This document shows positions 54,447 through 63,036 of a stretch of 64,000 nt of DNA, one piece after another. The translations under genes were made by a program, and so were the position numbers. The notes under the pieces were generated by a model. The model saw only the letters and a list, made by a program, of their open reading frames with translations. It searched no databases and had not been told where the DNA came from. The stretch is from Singulisphaera sp. (GTDB lineage Bacteria; Planctomycetota; Planctomycetia; Isosphaerales; Isosphaeraceae). The stretch's first letter is position 1. Every line of letters begins with the position of its first letter. Where the stretch lies: positions 62,001 through 126,000 of the forward strand of contig DAIDJG010000361.1 of the NCBI GenBank assembly GCA_027451445.1, written 5' to 3'.

Positions 54447-54716
54447 TCACTTACGAATTCCGAGACGGCCGATCACTTCAAGATAGCTCTTCCGATTGTG
54501 GAGCCGCAGGTACTTCAGCAGGCTCGACCGCTTCGAAACCATCATCAGCAGCCCTCGGCGGCTGGCGTGGTCCTTGGCGTGCGTCTGGAAATGCCCGGTC
54601 AAGTCATTGATCCGCGCTGTCAAAAGCGCGATCTGCACCTCGGGCGAACCCGTATCGTTCGCACCCCGGCCAAACGACGAGATCAGCTCCGACTTCTTCT
54701 CCTTCGTAATCGCCAT
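54447..54716 (-). CDS. rpsO: 30S ribosomal protein S15
   Basis: S15 (89 residues, the usual length) binds the central domain of 16S rRNA early in 30S assembly. [56 protein letters not shown] and [20 protein letters not shown] cover the whole protein. The ATG at 54716 is the family start. It is the first gene of the rpsO-pnp unit. Confidence 0.98.
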   Translation of the reverse strand: MAITKEKKSELISSFGRGANDTGSPEVQIALLTARINDLTGHFQTHAKDHASRRGLLMMVSKRSSLLKYLRLHNRKSYLEVIGRLGIRK

Positions 54717-55048
54717 CGCACGCCCCAATACCGCTGGCCTTGGCATCAAGGCCTCTTTTGAAACACTTCTACGCTGGAAGTTCCATAATCTAGGAAATCA
54801 TCGTCCGGATTGCAATCCCCTCTTGGCCGCAATTGAACTGCGGACATCACAAAATCCGGTAAGCGCAGGCTCAACCTCGCGCGGTGGAGGGAGGCGATCT
54901 TACGGTATTCGATCTGTTCATCTGATCACAGTGGTGAAAGCTTGATGAGGGTCAACTCGTCCAACAGGGCCTCAGCCTGCGCCAGGACGTCTGGTGGCCG
55001 AACCCTGTTCTTCCTCGTGGTTGCCGTTCGGCACGCTCCTGCCGCCCA
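54717..55048. other. Intergenic region between rpsO and the YfhO-like gene
   Basis: This 332-bp region lies upstream of rpsO and downstream of the YfhO-like gene (both minus strand). Apart from the possible rpsO promoter at 54787-54815, I see no gene, repeat or clear terminator. A short plus-strand frame near 54942 has no coding support. Confidence 0.5.
54787..54815 (-). promoter_or_regulatory. Possible rpsO promoter
   Basis: On the minus strand TTGCAA (54815-54810) and TAGATT (54792-54787) are 17 bp apart, about 70 bp upstream of the rpsO ATG. Both hexamers are partial matches to consensus. Confidence 0.35.
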
Positions 55049-57604
55049 TCATTTCGCCTGGGGTTTTTCGATCGCGAGGATCCCGGCACCCCAGGTGAAG
55101 CGATGGAAGCCTCCTTGCCAACGCCGAGAGAGGCTCATCTTGCCGTGGGAGTCGATCTTCACAGTGGACACTAGGACGACGATCGCCAGAAACACCACCC
55201 CCCAGCGCACCCAGTGCCTCGGCCAGTCCAGCTCTTGATGCGCCGATGCGAGGTTCAGGTTCAAAGCCGGCCAGAAGCAAAGAACGGCGCCGATCGCAGC
55301 GCACAACAACGAGCCCCCGAGACCGACGACGAACCCGGCTGGGACGTACGTGAAGACCACCGTGTGCTTGCCCGGGGGGACATACACCGCCCGGAAGGCT
55401 ACGTTCGCGGGACGCACTGGCACCCGATGTCCATCGACTCGTGCGGTCCAGCCAGGGTCGTAGGTGTCCGCGAGGACGAGGTACGACGGCATCGTGGCTT
55501 CCGTCACAACCTCGACTCGCTCGGCGTCATCACGCACGATGTTCGCTGAGCCGGAGGCCTCGGCTTCCTCCGACAAGGGACGGGTGGGATCCTCGACGAT
55601 CAGTCGGGTGTGAATGAGCGGGCCCAGTTCGTCGAGGGCAGCCTTGGAAGCGTTCTCCCCCTCAACATAGACCGGCCGGCCCGCCAGCCGAGCCCGGGGA
55701 AACGCACGCGGGTTGCGGAAGACGGTTGCGGTTCCCGCAGCGATTCCCTTGCCGTAAACGGGCTCAAAGCCCGCCCGCATGCGATTGCCGACCACAAGGT
55801 GAGTTACGGCCTCGATATCGAACCGATCGATGGCCGTGGCCCCGGGACCTGGGAAGCCATGAATTCGCCGCGATACGATGGGCGTCTCGCCGCGCGCCGA
55901 GGCGAGCCCCCACATGGGCGCGAGGCTCCAGTCGAGCGTATCGCGCACCGCGGCAAAATCGATCGTTTTCGAGGCGTAGCCCGGTTCGCCGGCCGAGAAG
56001 TCGGCGATCCCGTAGAGACGAACAAAGGATGGGTCCGATTTCAGAAGCTGGGCGCTGAAGGGTGGCACGGTCCAGAAAGAAGGGGGAACCGTGGGCACGT
56101 CCCACCAATGGGCGCCGCCCAGGTCGGCGAGGATCAAGAGCGGAAGACACGCGGCGAAAGCCGTGCGCCGGGCAGGGATCGCTGCGCGCAGCGCCAAACC
56201 GGCTGCGAGCCAGGCCAACGCCGCCAGTAAGATCGTTCGTGCCGTGCCCCAGGCGAGTTCCCGGCCGAGCCATTGAAACTGCAACCGATTATACGAACTC
56301 ACCCAGAGTGCTTTCTCGGTCCAGACCGGTGTGTAAATCACCAGAAGGATCGGGATCGAAGCGGCGGCCATCGCCAGGACGAGGAGAGCAGCTCCGCGGA
56401 GTCGCACCGCGCCGGGGCGTGCGAGCCGGTCGGCGCCCACGGCCGCCAGCGCAGCCAACGCCAATGACACCCAGAGGTGATAGCGCACGGGGATGCGCGA
56501 ACTGCCAACCACGGGGATCTTGTGCATGCGATCAAACAGGAACGTGAACCGTCCCAGCATCAGTACGCTGCCGATCCCGACCACGATGATCCAGAACGCA
56601 ACCCAGCGGTCGCGCGCCGCGGCCGCGCTGATAACCGCCAGACCGATGGCGATCACGCCCACGTAGGCGTTCATTTCATGATACGGGTAGTATCCGTCCA
56701 TCCAATCGGTATCGCGGGCGCGTGTCCCGTAGGCCTCGCGCACAACCAGGCTGGGAAGTAACTCAGGGTGCCAGGAGCCGTACGTGACGTCGCGCCAGCG
56801 CAGCCCGCCGGCACGCGGCGAACGATTCAACAGTTCCTTGGACGGTACCCACTGTACGGCCGCAAGCCCGGCCCCGAGCCCGGCAAGTACGGCGGCCACG
56901 CCCATGACACGCAGGCTCGCTTGCCATTGGCGTTCCGTCGCGGCGCGATAAAGCGTATACAGCCCGAGCAGCGCACTCGTCAAAATCGTATCTTGCAGGT
57001 GCCCGGCGAAGACCTGACAGGCGAGCGCGAGCCCGCCCAGGACCGACCAGCGTAACCGGCCGGTCTCCCAGGCACACTCCAGCGCCCAGACCGCGCAAGG
57101 GACACTGATCAGAGCATTGATCATGCTTGTGTGGATAAAGTGTGCCCACACGAACCCGCTCAAACCGAAAATCGACGCACCGGTCAAAGCGCCGATTGCC
57201 CCGACGCGTCGGCGCAACCAGCCGTACGTGGCCAACCCGGTGAGCCAGATGCTCGCGATCGTATCGAGGTTGAAGGCCTTCCACGAAGCCATCCAGGGAT
57301 AGAGGAAGTACTTGAGCGGGTGCAAGTACCCGACCTGGCTTTCGCTATACAGCGGCAAACCGCAGTACAGCTCCGGGCACCAGCGCGTGAATCGTCCGGC
57401 CTTCAACTCCCGGGCAAAGAAGTCGCGGTACGGGAGATTGATCTCCGTGACATCGAAGTAGAAAAGGGCGCCGCGAAGGGTGACGACACTCCAGAAAATG
57501 ATGAGGAGTGCCAGGGTCCACGCAAAGAGCGCGAGGAGATCGTGGCGTCCCCAGGGCGTAGGGCGCGGGGTCCAAACGGGTTCGGTCTCGGATGGACTGC
57601 TCAC
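55049..57604 (-). CDS. YfhO family membrane protein (GT-C glycosyltransferase-like)
   Basis: This 851-residue protein has about 13 hydrophobic helices. The first loop after helix 1 (FYFDVTEINLPYRDFF) carries acidic residues in the position of the GT-C catalytic Asp motif. The C-terminal soluble part contains the YfhO-type ending DTYDPGWTARVDGHRVPV and VPPGKHTVVFTYVPAGFVVG. YfhO-type proteins are linked to glycosylation of surface polymers such as lipoteichoic acid in Firmicutes; the substrate here is unknown. The start is a GTG at 57604 that overlaps the stop of the upstream GT-C gene (GTGA), so the two are translationally coupled. Confidence 0.85.
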   Translation of the reverse strand: MSSPSETEPVWTPRPTPWGRHDLLALFAWTLALLIIFWSVVTLRGALFYFDVTEINLPYRDFFARELKAGRFTRWCPELYCGLPLYSESQVGYLHPLKYFLYPWMASWKAFNLDTIASIWLTGLATYGWLRRRVGAIGALTGASIFGLSGFVWAHFIHTSMINALISVPCAVWALECAWETGRLRWSVLGGLALACQVFAGHLQDTILTSALLGLYTLYRAATERQWQASLRVMGVAAVLAGLGAGLAAVQWVPSKELLNRSPRAGGLRWRDVTYGSWHPELLPSLVVREAYGTRARDTDWMDGYYPYHEMNAYVGVIAIGLAVISAAAARDRWVAFWIIVVGIGSVLMLGRFTFLFDRMHKIPVVGSSRIPVRYHLWVSLALAALAAVGADRLARPGAVRLRGAALLVLAMAAASIPILLVIYTPVWTEKALWVSSYNRLQFQWLGRELAWGTARTILLAALAWLAAGLALRAAIPARRTAFAACLPLLILADLGGAHWWDVPTVPPSFWTVPPFSAQLLKSDPSFVRLYGIADFSAGEPGYASKTIDFAAVRDTLDWSLAPMWGLASARGETPIVSRRIHGFPGPGATAIDRFDIEAVTHLVVGNRMRAGFEPVYGKGIAAGTATVFRNPRAFPRARLAGRPVYVEGENASKAALDELGPLIHTRLIVEDPTRPLSEEAEASGSANIVRDDAERVEVVTEATMPSYLVLADTYDPGWTARVDGHRVPVRPANVAFRAVYVPPGKHTVVFTYVPAGFVVGLGGSLLCAAIGAVLCFWPALNLNLASAHQELDWPRHWVRWGVVFLAIVVLVSTVKIDSHGKMSLSRRWQGGFHRFTWGAGILAIEKPQAK

Positions 57605-59238
57605 GGTTCGGGCCTCGCAACCGCTTGGGAACGGGGGGCGGCGGGCTCCGCGACCGGCCAGGACACGATGGCCACTCCGCGCCTGCGCAACAGGAACTGC
57701 CCTCCCTCTCGGCGTGCTCGTTCTACGAAATAAGCCGCTCCGGGGCCAGGGCGGATCACCAGGATCGGCGGATGTCCACCGGGCAGGTCACGCGACCACT
57801 CCGGAAAACGATCGGGAAAGATACCCGAAAACGGGACTCCCCGCACCCGGCCGCCCGTCAGAAACGAGAGCCGGTAAACGTCCCAGTAGCCACCGCCAAT
57901 CGTCCTCTCGTCAGGATGGGCCTCGAGCCATTCGAGCGCGGGGTCTTCGAGCGTCTTTCGGACCGGGAGCCAATTTGAGTCGACCCAACCCAGGCGAGCA
58001 TACCAGCGCGCCGTATCGAGCGTCATGACAAAGGCGAATCCCAGCGCCAGCAGGCCAGCGCATACCTGCCCTCCCCTGCCCCGGCTGCGTAGCGCCCGTA
58101 GGGCGATTCCGAAGCCGAGGGCAGCGGGCACGGTCAGTGTGATCAAGTAGCGATAGTTGTCGGCGTTAAAAATGTTCTGATTCGCCACAAAACCCGCGAC
58201 CACCAGCCCGGCCGAGAGCAGCAAGCCCCATAAAACGGCACCTTGGGCCGCGTCGTGCGGTCGGACCGCAACGCCGATCAGAGCCACGAGCGCAATGAAG
58301 AACGACGTGAGCGCGATCCATGTCGTCGCCACGGCCGCGAGACTCGTCTGCGACCGCGTCGTCAGCGGGGCTGCACCCCCCAGGGTCGAAGGGTCGGGAT
58401 CGCTCTGATAACCAGGAAGCCGATGCCCCGCCACGAGCCTCGGCAGGCATTCGCTCGCCAGCAACCGGGCATGGTGCGCTAACAATGCGGGGTCGCGAAC
58501 GAGTGCGAATTGCTCCTTGTAGGCGTCGTGTGGTTCGACCCTGCGGCCAATCTCGCGGGGCGCGATGCCTGCGACGAATCCAAGGACGAAGACGAGGGCC
58601 GGGACCACGCTTTTCCGAGGTACTCCCGCCGCCGCCCAGCCTCCAACCCCCGCCGCCACCAGGCCGGCTAACGAAACGGCAAACATCGAGTCGAGCCAGA
58701 GCCCCAAGCCACACCACAGACCGAACATGCCGGCCCAACGCCACCCACCCCAAGCCAGGCTCGCATACAGCAGTGCGAACGCCGCCGCGTGCCACGCGGC
58801 TGTCAGCACGTGGCCCCCGGTGACTCGACCAGAGAGCCAGAGCGCACCCGTTGAGCTGAAGACCAACGGTATCAAGGACCAGGCCGCCGTCTCGTTCCCG
58901 AAGACGTGTTTGGCAAGGAGGAAGACGGCCAGCATGACCAGCAGCCAGCCGCCCGTTCCTCCGCTCACGAGCGTCACCGGCGTTGCGCCCGAAACCAGGG
59001 CCTGTGGCAAGGAAAGGAGGACGGGAAGCGTCCCCATGTAGGGCGTCCCCGGGTAGTGCCAGCGTCCGTGACCGTGCACGGCTTCCAGCAGCGTGAGACC
59101 GTCGACAGCGAGGTCGCTGTCGAGGTGGACCGGAGCGTTCAGGATCAACGGGACTCGCACCAACGCGGCCCACCCCAGTGCCACCACCAGCGCAATCCAG
59201 GACCAAGGTCGAGGTTGTGGCGGTGGGTCGGGCGGCAT
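57601..59238 (-). CDS. Polytopic membrane protein, GT-C glycosyltransferase-like
   Basis: The 545-residue protein has about 10-12 hydrophobic helices. The first periplasmic loop (NAPVHLDSDLAVDGLTLLEA) carries the acidic D-S-D motif expected of GT-C glycosyltransferases that use lipid-linked sugars. Further features are a Gly/Trp-rich helix block near 160-210 and a C-terminal soluble segment (PDERTIGGGYWDVYRLSFLT). It overlaps the YfhO-like gene by four bases. The pair probably modifies a cell-surface or extracellular glycan, which is inference from fold and context. A palindromic element lies 87 bp upstream of the start. Confidence 0.8.
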   Translation of the reverse strand: MPPDPPPQPRPWSWIALVVALGWAALVRVPLILNAPVHLDSDLAVDGLTLLEAVHGHGRWHYPGTPYMGTLPVLLSLPQALVSGATPVTLVSGGTGGWLLVMLAVFLLAKHVFGNETAAWSLIPLVFSSTGALWLSGRVTGGHVLTAAWHAAAFALLYASLAWGGWRWAGMFGLWCGLGLWLDSMFAVSLAGLVAAGVGGWAAAGVPRKSVVPALVFVLGFVAGIAPREIGRRVEPHDAYKEQFALVRDPALLAHHARLLASECLPRLVAGHRLPGYQSDPDPSTLGGAAPLTTRSQTSLAAVATTWIALTSFFIALVALIGVAVRPHDAAQGAVLWGLLLSAGLVVAGFVANQNIFNADNYRYLITLTVPAALGFGIALRALRSRGRGGQVCAGLLALGFAFVMTLDTARWYARLGWVDSNWLPVRKTLEDPALEWLEAHPDERTIGGGYWDVYRLSFLTGGRVRGVPFSGIFPDRFPEWSRDLPGGHPPILVIRPGPGAAYFVERARREGGQFLLRRRGVAIVSWPVAEPAAPRSQAVARPEP

Positions 59239-59324
59239 TGCGAATGTGAACCTCTGCGGTCCGCAGGCCCGTGCTTAGGACTCGGGCAGGAATAAAGTGA
59301 GCAATTTTTTACGCGTTCGACGAC

Positions 59325-59490
59325 ATTGGGAGGGCGAGGCTCCGTCCGAGCCAGCCTTGTTCCGATGACGAGTCTTCGAGTCATGGGAACATCGCGTATG
59401 GTGGTGCAGATGAGGGCTCGCGGTGATCCCGCGGCTCGAAGACTCGCCGCAGGATCAAAGCTGGCTCGGACGGAGCCTCGCCCTCCCAAT
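59325..59490. repeat. 166-bp structured palindromic element, copy B
   Basis: The arms 59325-59355 and 59460-59490 are 31-bp perfect inverted repeats identical to those of copy A (9255-9419), in the same orientation. The inner hairpin has one mismatch (GTTCCGATGAC and GTCATGGGAAC) and the central part has diverged. Similarity extends past the right arm (ATTCTCCGTT shared). It lies between a GT-C gene and a hypothetical gene. Confidence 0.9.
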
Positions 59491-59540
59491 TCTATGGATA
59501 ATTCTCCGTTGACTTGTAAGCCTTGTTTATGCCCGAGCCG

Positions 59541-60137
59541 TTAGTCCAGCGGATCGTAGTCCGGATCCGGCTCCACTCGTTGCGTCGGGTCTTCGATGTA
59601 ATCGCCCAGCCTCAGGGTGCGGAGGATCTCGTCCCAGACCTTGCCAAATTGGGGCGACATATCCGCGTAGTACTCGAACGTCAGCACAACCTGGATATTC
59701 GACCAACGCGCAAAGGCGGTGCGGGCTTTCGCCGGGCGCTTCGACTCCGGGTCGAGATAGTCCGCTTCCCTCCAGGCGAGGTCGTGGCGAGGATGCTTCA
59801 CCTCGACAATTCCACCCCTCTTATCAAGCAGCGACGACGGCCGGTCTGTCGACTGTTTCAGGAGCTTGGCCATGGTCAGGCCTGTCCAGTCGAGACCGTC
59901 GCGCAGGTAGAGCACGCTCATCGAGAGCCGGCAATTGTCGTCGGGCGGCTCGTGGTCGTGGAACTTGATCGAGCCGTCCTTGCCCGGTTTGACGATCCAG
60001 TCGGTCGGGAAGTCGAACCGAACGGAGCCCCGGTCGGCGACGAAAATGCGATAGCCGGGCTTGCACTTCCAGCCGTGATTCGGCTTGGCGCGCATCGTGT
60101 ACTTTTGCCACTGCTCCCGCTTCCGCGGCCTTGCCAT
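59541..60137 (-). CDS. Conserved-looking hypothetical protein
   Basis: This 198-residue protein starts MARPRKREQWQKYTMRAK and has no signal peptide or membrane segment. It has segments VADRGSVRFDFPTDWIVKPG and DDNCRLSMSVLYLRDGLDW, a middle basic stretch and an acidic C-terminus (EPDPDYDPLD). The pattern of alternating hydrophobics suggests a beta-rich fold, perhaps of a type III secretion-chaperone-like or PsbP-like kind, but I cannot assign a family. It lies 25 bp after the radical SAM gene and is probably co-transcribed with it. Confidence 0.7.
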   Translation of the reverse strand: MARPRKREQWQKYTMRAKPNHGWKCKPGYRIFVADRGSVRFDFPTDWIVKPGKDGSIKFHDHEPPDDNCRLSMSVLYLRDGLDWTGLTMAKLLKQSTDRPSSLLDKRGGIVEVKHPRHDLAWREADYLDPESKRPAKARTAFARWSNIQVVLTFEYYADMSPQFGKVWDEILRTLRLGDYIEDPTQRVEPDPDYDPLD

Positions 60138-60162
60138 GGGTCGGTTCTCCTGGGTCGCGGGA

Positions 60163-61959
60163 TCACACAGCGCCCGCCATTTCGGCGAGCTGAACGACCG
60201 AGCGGTTCTGTTCCTTCGCGAGGTACTCGCGCCCCTTCTTGACGTGGATGTGGTCCCAGGGGAGGACCTCTTCGAGTGGCCGCTCGCGGTGGCTGTAGAA
60301 CGGCACGTCGATGCCCAGCTCGTCGAACGTGCTCCACCAGAGCTTGGGTGCAAAATGCTCGGTCCACGCGTCGAGCCTCGCCCCTCTGCGCCAAACTTCC
60401 TCGAGCCCCGCGGCGACGCGACGGTCGCCTCGCGTCAAGATGCCTTCGAGCATGCTGCGCTCGATATCGTGACACTTCACAGTGACCGAGCGGATCTTCA
60501 CCCTCGAGCGCAAATACCGATGCGCCCAGTGCAGGTAGTCGCGCGTCTGGATCCCGTTCCACTGGTAGGGCGTGTGCGGCTTGGGCACGAAGTTGGAGAC
60601 GCTGGCAACCACCTCGGCATAGCGGCCAGTCACCTGCTTGCCGATTCTGGCGATGGTCTCCGCCATGTCGATGATCCCGTCGAGATCGGCCGGCCGTTCG
60701 CCGGGAAGGCCGCACATGAAGTAGAGCTTGACCTTCCGCCAGCCCCGCCGGAACGCCTCTGCCGCACCGTCGTAAAGGTCCTGATTGTTGATCGGCTTGC
60801 GAATCTGTTCACGCATGTCATCGCGCGCGACCTCCGGGGCGAGCGTGAGGCCGCTGCGCCGCCCTTCGGCCAGGAGCGCGGGGATCTTCTTGAGCGTCTC
60901 GGTGATACGGAGGCTCGGCAGCGAGATCTTCACGCCCAGGGGGGTGAACACCTCGCTCATCTTCGACACGAGCGTCTCGAAATCGGGATAGTCGCTCGTG
61001 GAAAGGGAGAGGAGGCTGATCTCGTCGTAACCGGTGTTGCGGTAGCTCTCGAGCGCGGCGTTTACAATCGTTTCGACGGTCCGGTAACGCAACGGGCGTT
61101 TGATGACCGTGCTCTGGCAGAAGCGGCACTGCCAGGGGCACCCGCGCATGATCTCGATGGCGATCCGGTCGTGGGCGGTCTCAACGAACGGGACGACGGG
61201 CGCGACGGGGAGCGGCGTGCCGTCGAGGTCGTCGATGACGCACGGCTTGATCGCCGCAGGGACGTCGTTGCGCAGGCGCTGAATGTCGGCGATCGTGCCG
61301 TCTTCGTGATAAATCGGCTCATAGAAGCGCGGGACGTAGGCCCAATTGACGCTGCCCGCGATACGGGCGAGCTTCTCTTCGCGAGAGAGGGATGGATCAC
61401 CCTGCATCGACTTCCAAAGGTCGCAGACGACGGGAAGGCTCGGCTCGCCGTCGCCGATCACGAAGAGGTCGATGTAAGGCGCGAGCAACTCGGGATTCTG
61501 GGCACCCGGCCCGCCGGCGATCACGAGCGTATCGTCCGGCCCGCGGTCCTCGGCGTGGAGCGGGATGCCCCCGAGGTCGATCATTGTCAAAACATTGGTG
61601 TAGCCGATCTCATACTGGAGCGAAAAACCGAGCACGTCGAACCGGTTGAGCGGCGTGAACGTCTCCAGGCCGTAGAGGGGAAGCTCGTGGGTGCGCAGGG
61701 CCGACTCGAAGTCGGGCAAGGGCGTAAACGCTCGCTCACAGGCCCAGCCCCGGTCGTTCATCAGCGAATAGAGGACCTGAAGCCCGTGATGGCTCATCCC
61801 GAGCGCATAGGTGTCGGGGAAGGCGAGGCAGAGGGTGCCTTTGACCTCGCGATGGTCCTTGCGGACACTATTCAGCTCGCCGCCGATGTACTGGGCCGGC
61901 GTGTGGATATTGGTGAGGATCCGGGCGAAGAGATAATCCCTGAGCTCCTGGTTGATCAT
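60163..61959 (-). CDS. B12-binding domain/radical SAM protein, TIGR03960 type
   Basis: The 598-residue protein starts MINQELRDYLFARILTNIHT. An N-terminal cobalamin-binding-like Rossmann domain (about 35-190, with AGGPGAQNPELLAPYIDLFV and GDGEPSLP) precedes a radical SAM barrel. The 4Fe-4S motif is in MRGCPWQCRFCQSTVIKRP (Cys-x3-Cys-x2-Cys). The later segment YFMCGLPGERPADLDGIIDM is family-typical. TIGR03960-type proteins are often followed by a TIGR03936 domain gene, which is absent here. The reaction is unknown. The small gene downstream may be a partner. Confidence 0.92.
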   Translation of the reverse strand: MINQELRDYLFARILTNIHTPAQYIGGELNSVRKDHREVKGTLCLAFPDTYALGMSHHGLQVLYSLMNDRGWACERAFTPLPDFESALRTHELPLYGLETFTPLNRFDVLGFSLQYEIGYTNVLTMIDLGGIPLHAEDRGPDDTLVIAGGPGAQNPELLAPYIDLFVIGDGEPSLPVVCDLWKSMQGDPSLSREEKLARIAGSVNWAYVPRFYEPIYHEDGTIADIQRLRNDVPAAIKPCVIDDLDGTPLPVAPVVPFVETAHDRIAIEIMRGCPWQCRFCQSTVIKRPLRYRTVETIVNAALESYRNTGYDEISLLSLSTSDYPDFETLVSKMSEVFTPLGVKISLPSLRITETLKKIPALLAEGRRSGLTLAPEVARDDMREQIRKPINNQDLYDGAAEAFRRGWRKVKLYFMCGLPGERPADLDGIIDMAETIARIGKQVTGRYAEVVASVSNFVPKPHTPYQWNGIQTRDYLHWAHRYLRSRVKIRSVTVKCHDIERSMLEGILTRGDRRVAAGLEEVWRRGARLDAWTEHFAPKLWWSTFDELGIDVPFYSHRERPLEEVLPWDHIHVKKGREYLAKEQNRSVVQLAEMAGAV

Positions 61960-62575
61960 GTGTAGGGACTCCTCCTCAGGACGGAAGCATGACGATCGGC
62001 CGCTCGTCCCATGGTTCGGGGGCGCGGCCTTGATCCGGACATAAGTCCTTGCATCTTAACCCAAGCCCTTGCAGGTGAATAGCGGATGACGTGGTGGCTC
62101 TTGCGCGAAAGTGTTGAGACGCCCTTTGGAGCCGTTGATGACGTTGTGGATTGTTACGGTGGTCGACCCCACGGTTGCTCAAGATGGGCGCTGGGCTGGC
62201 TCCGACGACTGCTCGCCGAGGGATGGCGAGATGTTGGGGCTGATGAAGTCATGAGCGCACGCGGTTGTTGTTGCGCCACAGGAATTGGTTACCCTGACAA
62301 CCGCTCTGTATTGGGTGGTACCCGGCCTGCGGCCGCTTCGGCGCGGGTCGCCCGACCACGGCGCAGGTCCGTGCGCAGGTTCAGGCTCACACGCCGCCGT
62401 CTTGACGCCCCGGTTCCAGGCGGCCTCCGCTCGGCGACGGCGCCGCGGGGTCCGGCGACCCGCACCGAACGACCGCTGGTCGTTGAATCTCGCCGAGAGC
62501 CTGATCGGAATCTGCCATCCATTCTCTCGTATCTGCCAATTTGCAATCATCGTTTGGCTGTAAGTCTTTATCCCG

Positions 62576-62656
62576 TTTGAGGTTCCGAATTCCCAATCAA
62601 GCTCGCCCATTCGGAATCGCAACCCCTTATCAGCTTTGAGGTTCCGAATTTCCGAT
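62576..62656 (+). repeat. Direct repeat pair TTTGAGGTTCCGAATT
   Basis: Two 22-bp copies 59 bp apart (62576-62597 and 62635-62656) share TTTGAGGTTCCGAATT. The second lies inside a palindrome whose ends are CCTTATC and GATAAGG. Confidence 0.75.
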
Positions 62657-62853
62657 AAGGCCGCGCGCGATTTCGACGATAGTTGTACACTTTGTGAAGA
62701 TTGGGTTCCTATCGCGCGCAGCTACATCACTCTCAAGTGCGCGAGCACCGTGGTGTCATGCCAGATTCTGTCGTCTAGGTGCACGAAAATGGCTCCGAAA
62801 TATGCGAGATATCGTAAGCGCTCGCCAGTTGGTGCGCGAAGATGGAGAACCTT

Positions 62854-62951
62854 GGGTGGCTGGGGTCGAGCCCGCAGGGCGATGCCCCCGGACGTTTCGG
62901 CCGTTCGAACGGACCGGGGGCTTCGCCCTGCGGGCTCGACCCCAGCCACCC
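62854..62951. repeat. Palindromic dispersed repeat (38-bp arms)
   Basis: The arms 62854-62891 and 62914-62951 are inverted repeats with one mismatch over 38 bp, starting GGGTGGCTGGGGTCGAGCCC. The 22-bp loop contains the palindrome CGTTCGAACG. It is the largest arm pair in the window relative to loop size and lies about 85 bp past the end of the SgcJ/EcaC-like gene. Confidence 0.88.
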
Positions 62952-63036
62952 TATCTTCGAACGTCGTCTCCGGAAAGAAAGACGCGAGCACCCACTATGG
63001 ACCACGTACTCGTCTGGCAGTGCCGTGCGAGTTCGC

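Larger units (their letters stand above)
61960..63036. other. Gene-poor 1.1-kb region rich in repeats
   Basis: No open frame here has convincing coding character; the frames seen in both directions are short and of low complexity. The region holds a 22-bp direct repeat pair (62576-62597 and 62635-62656, 20 of 22 identical), a CCTTATC/GATAAGG palindrome (62625-62660), ATCTGCCAT-type words near 62510, and a large palindrome at 62854-62951. It could hold a decayed gene or an undetected RNA. Confidence 0.6.

Noticed and set aside
62086-62622. Possible small genes on both strands in the gene-poor region
   Set aside because: The translations are Arg/Pro/Ala-rich or repeat-derived, lack ribosome binding sites and have no recognisable domain.
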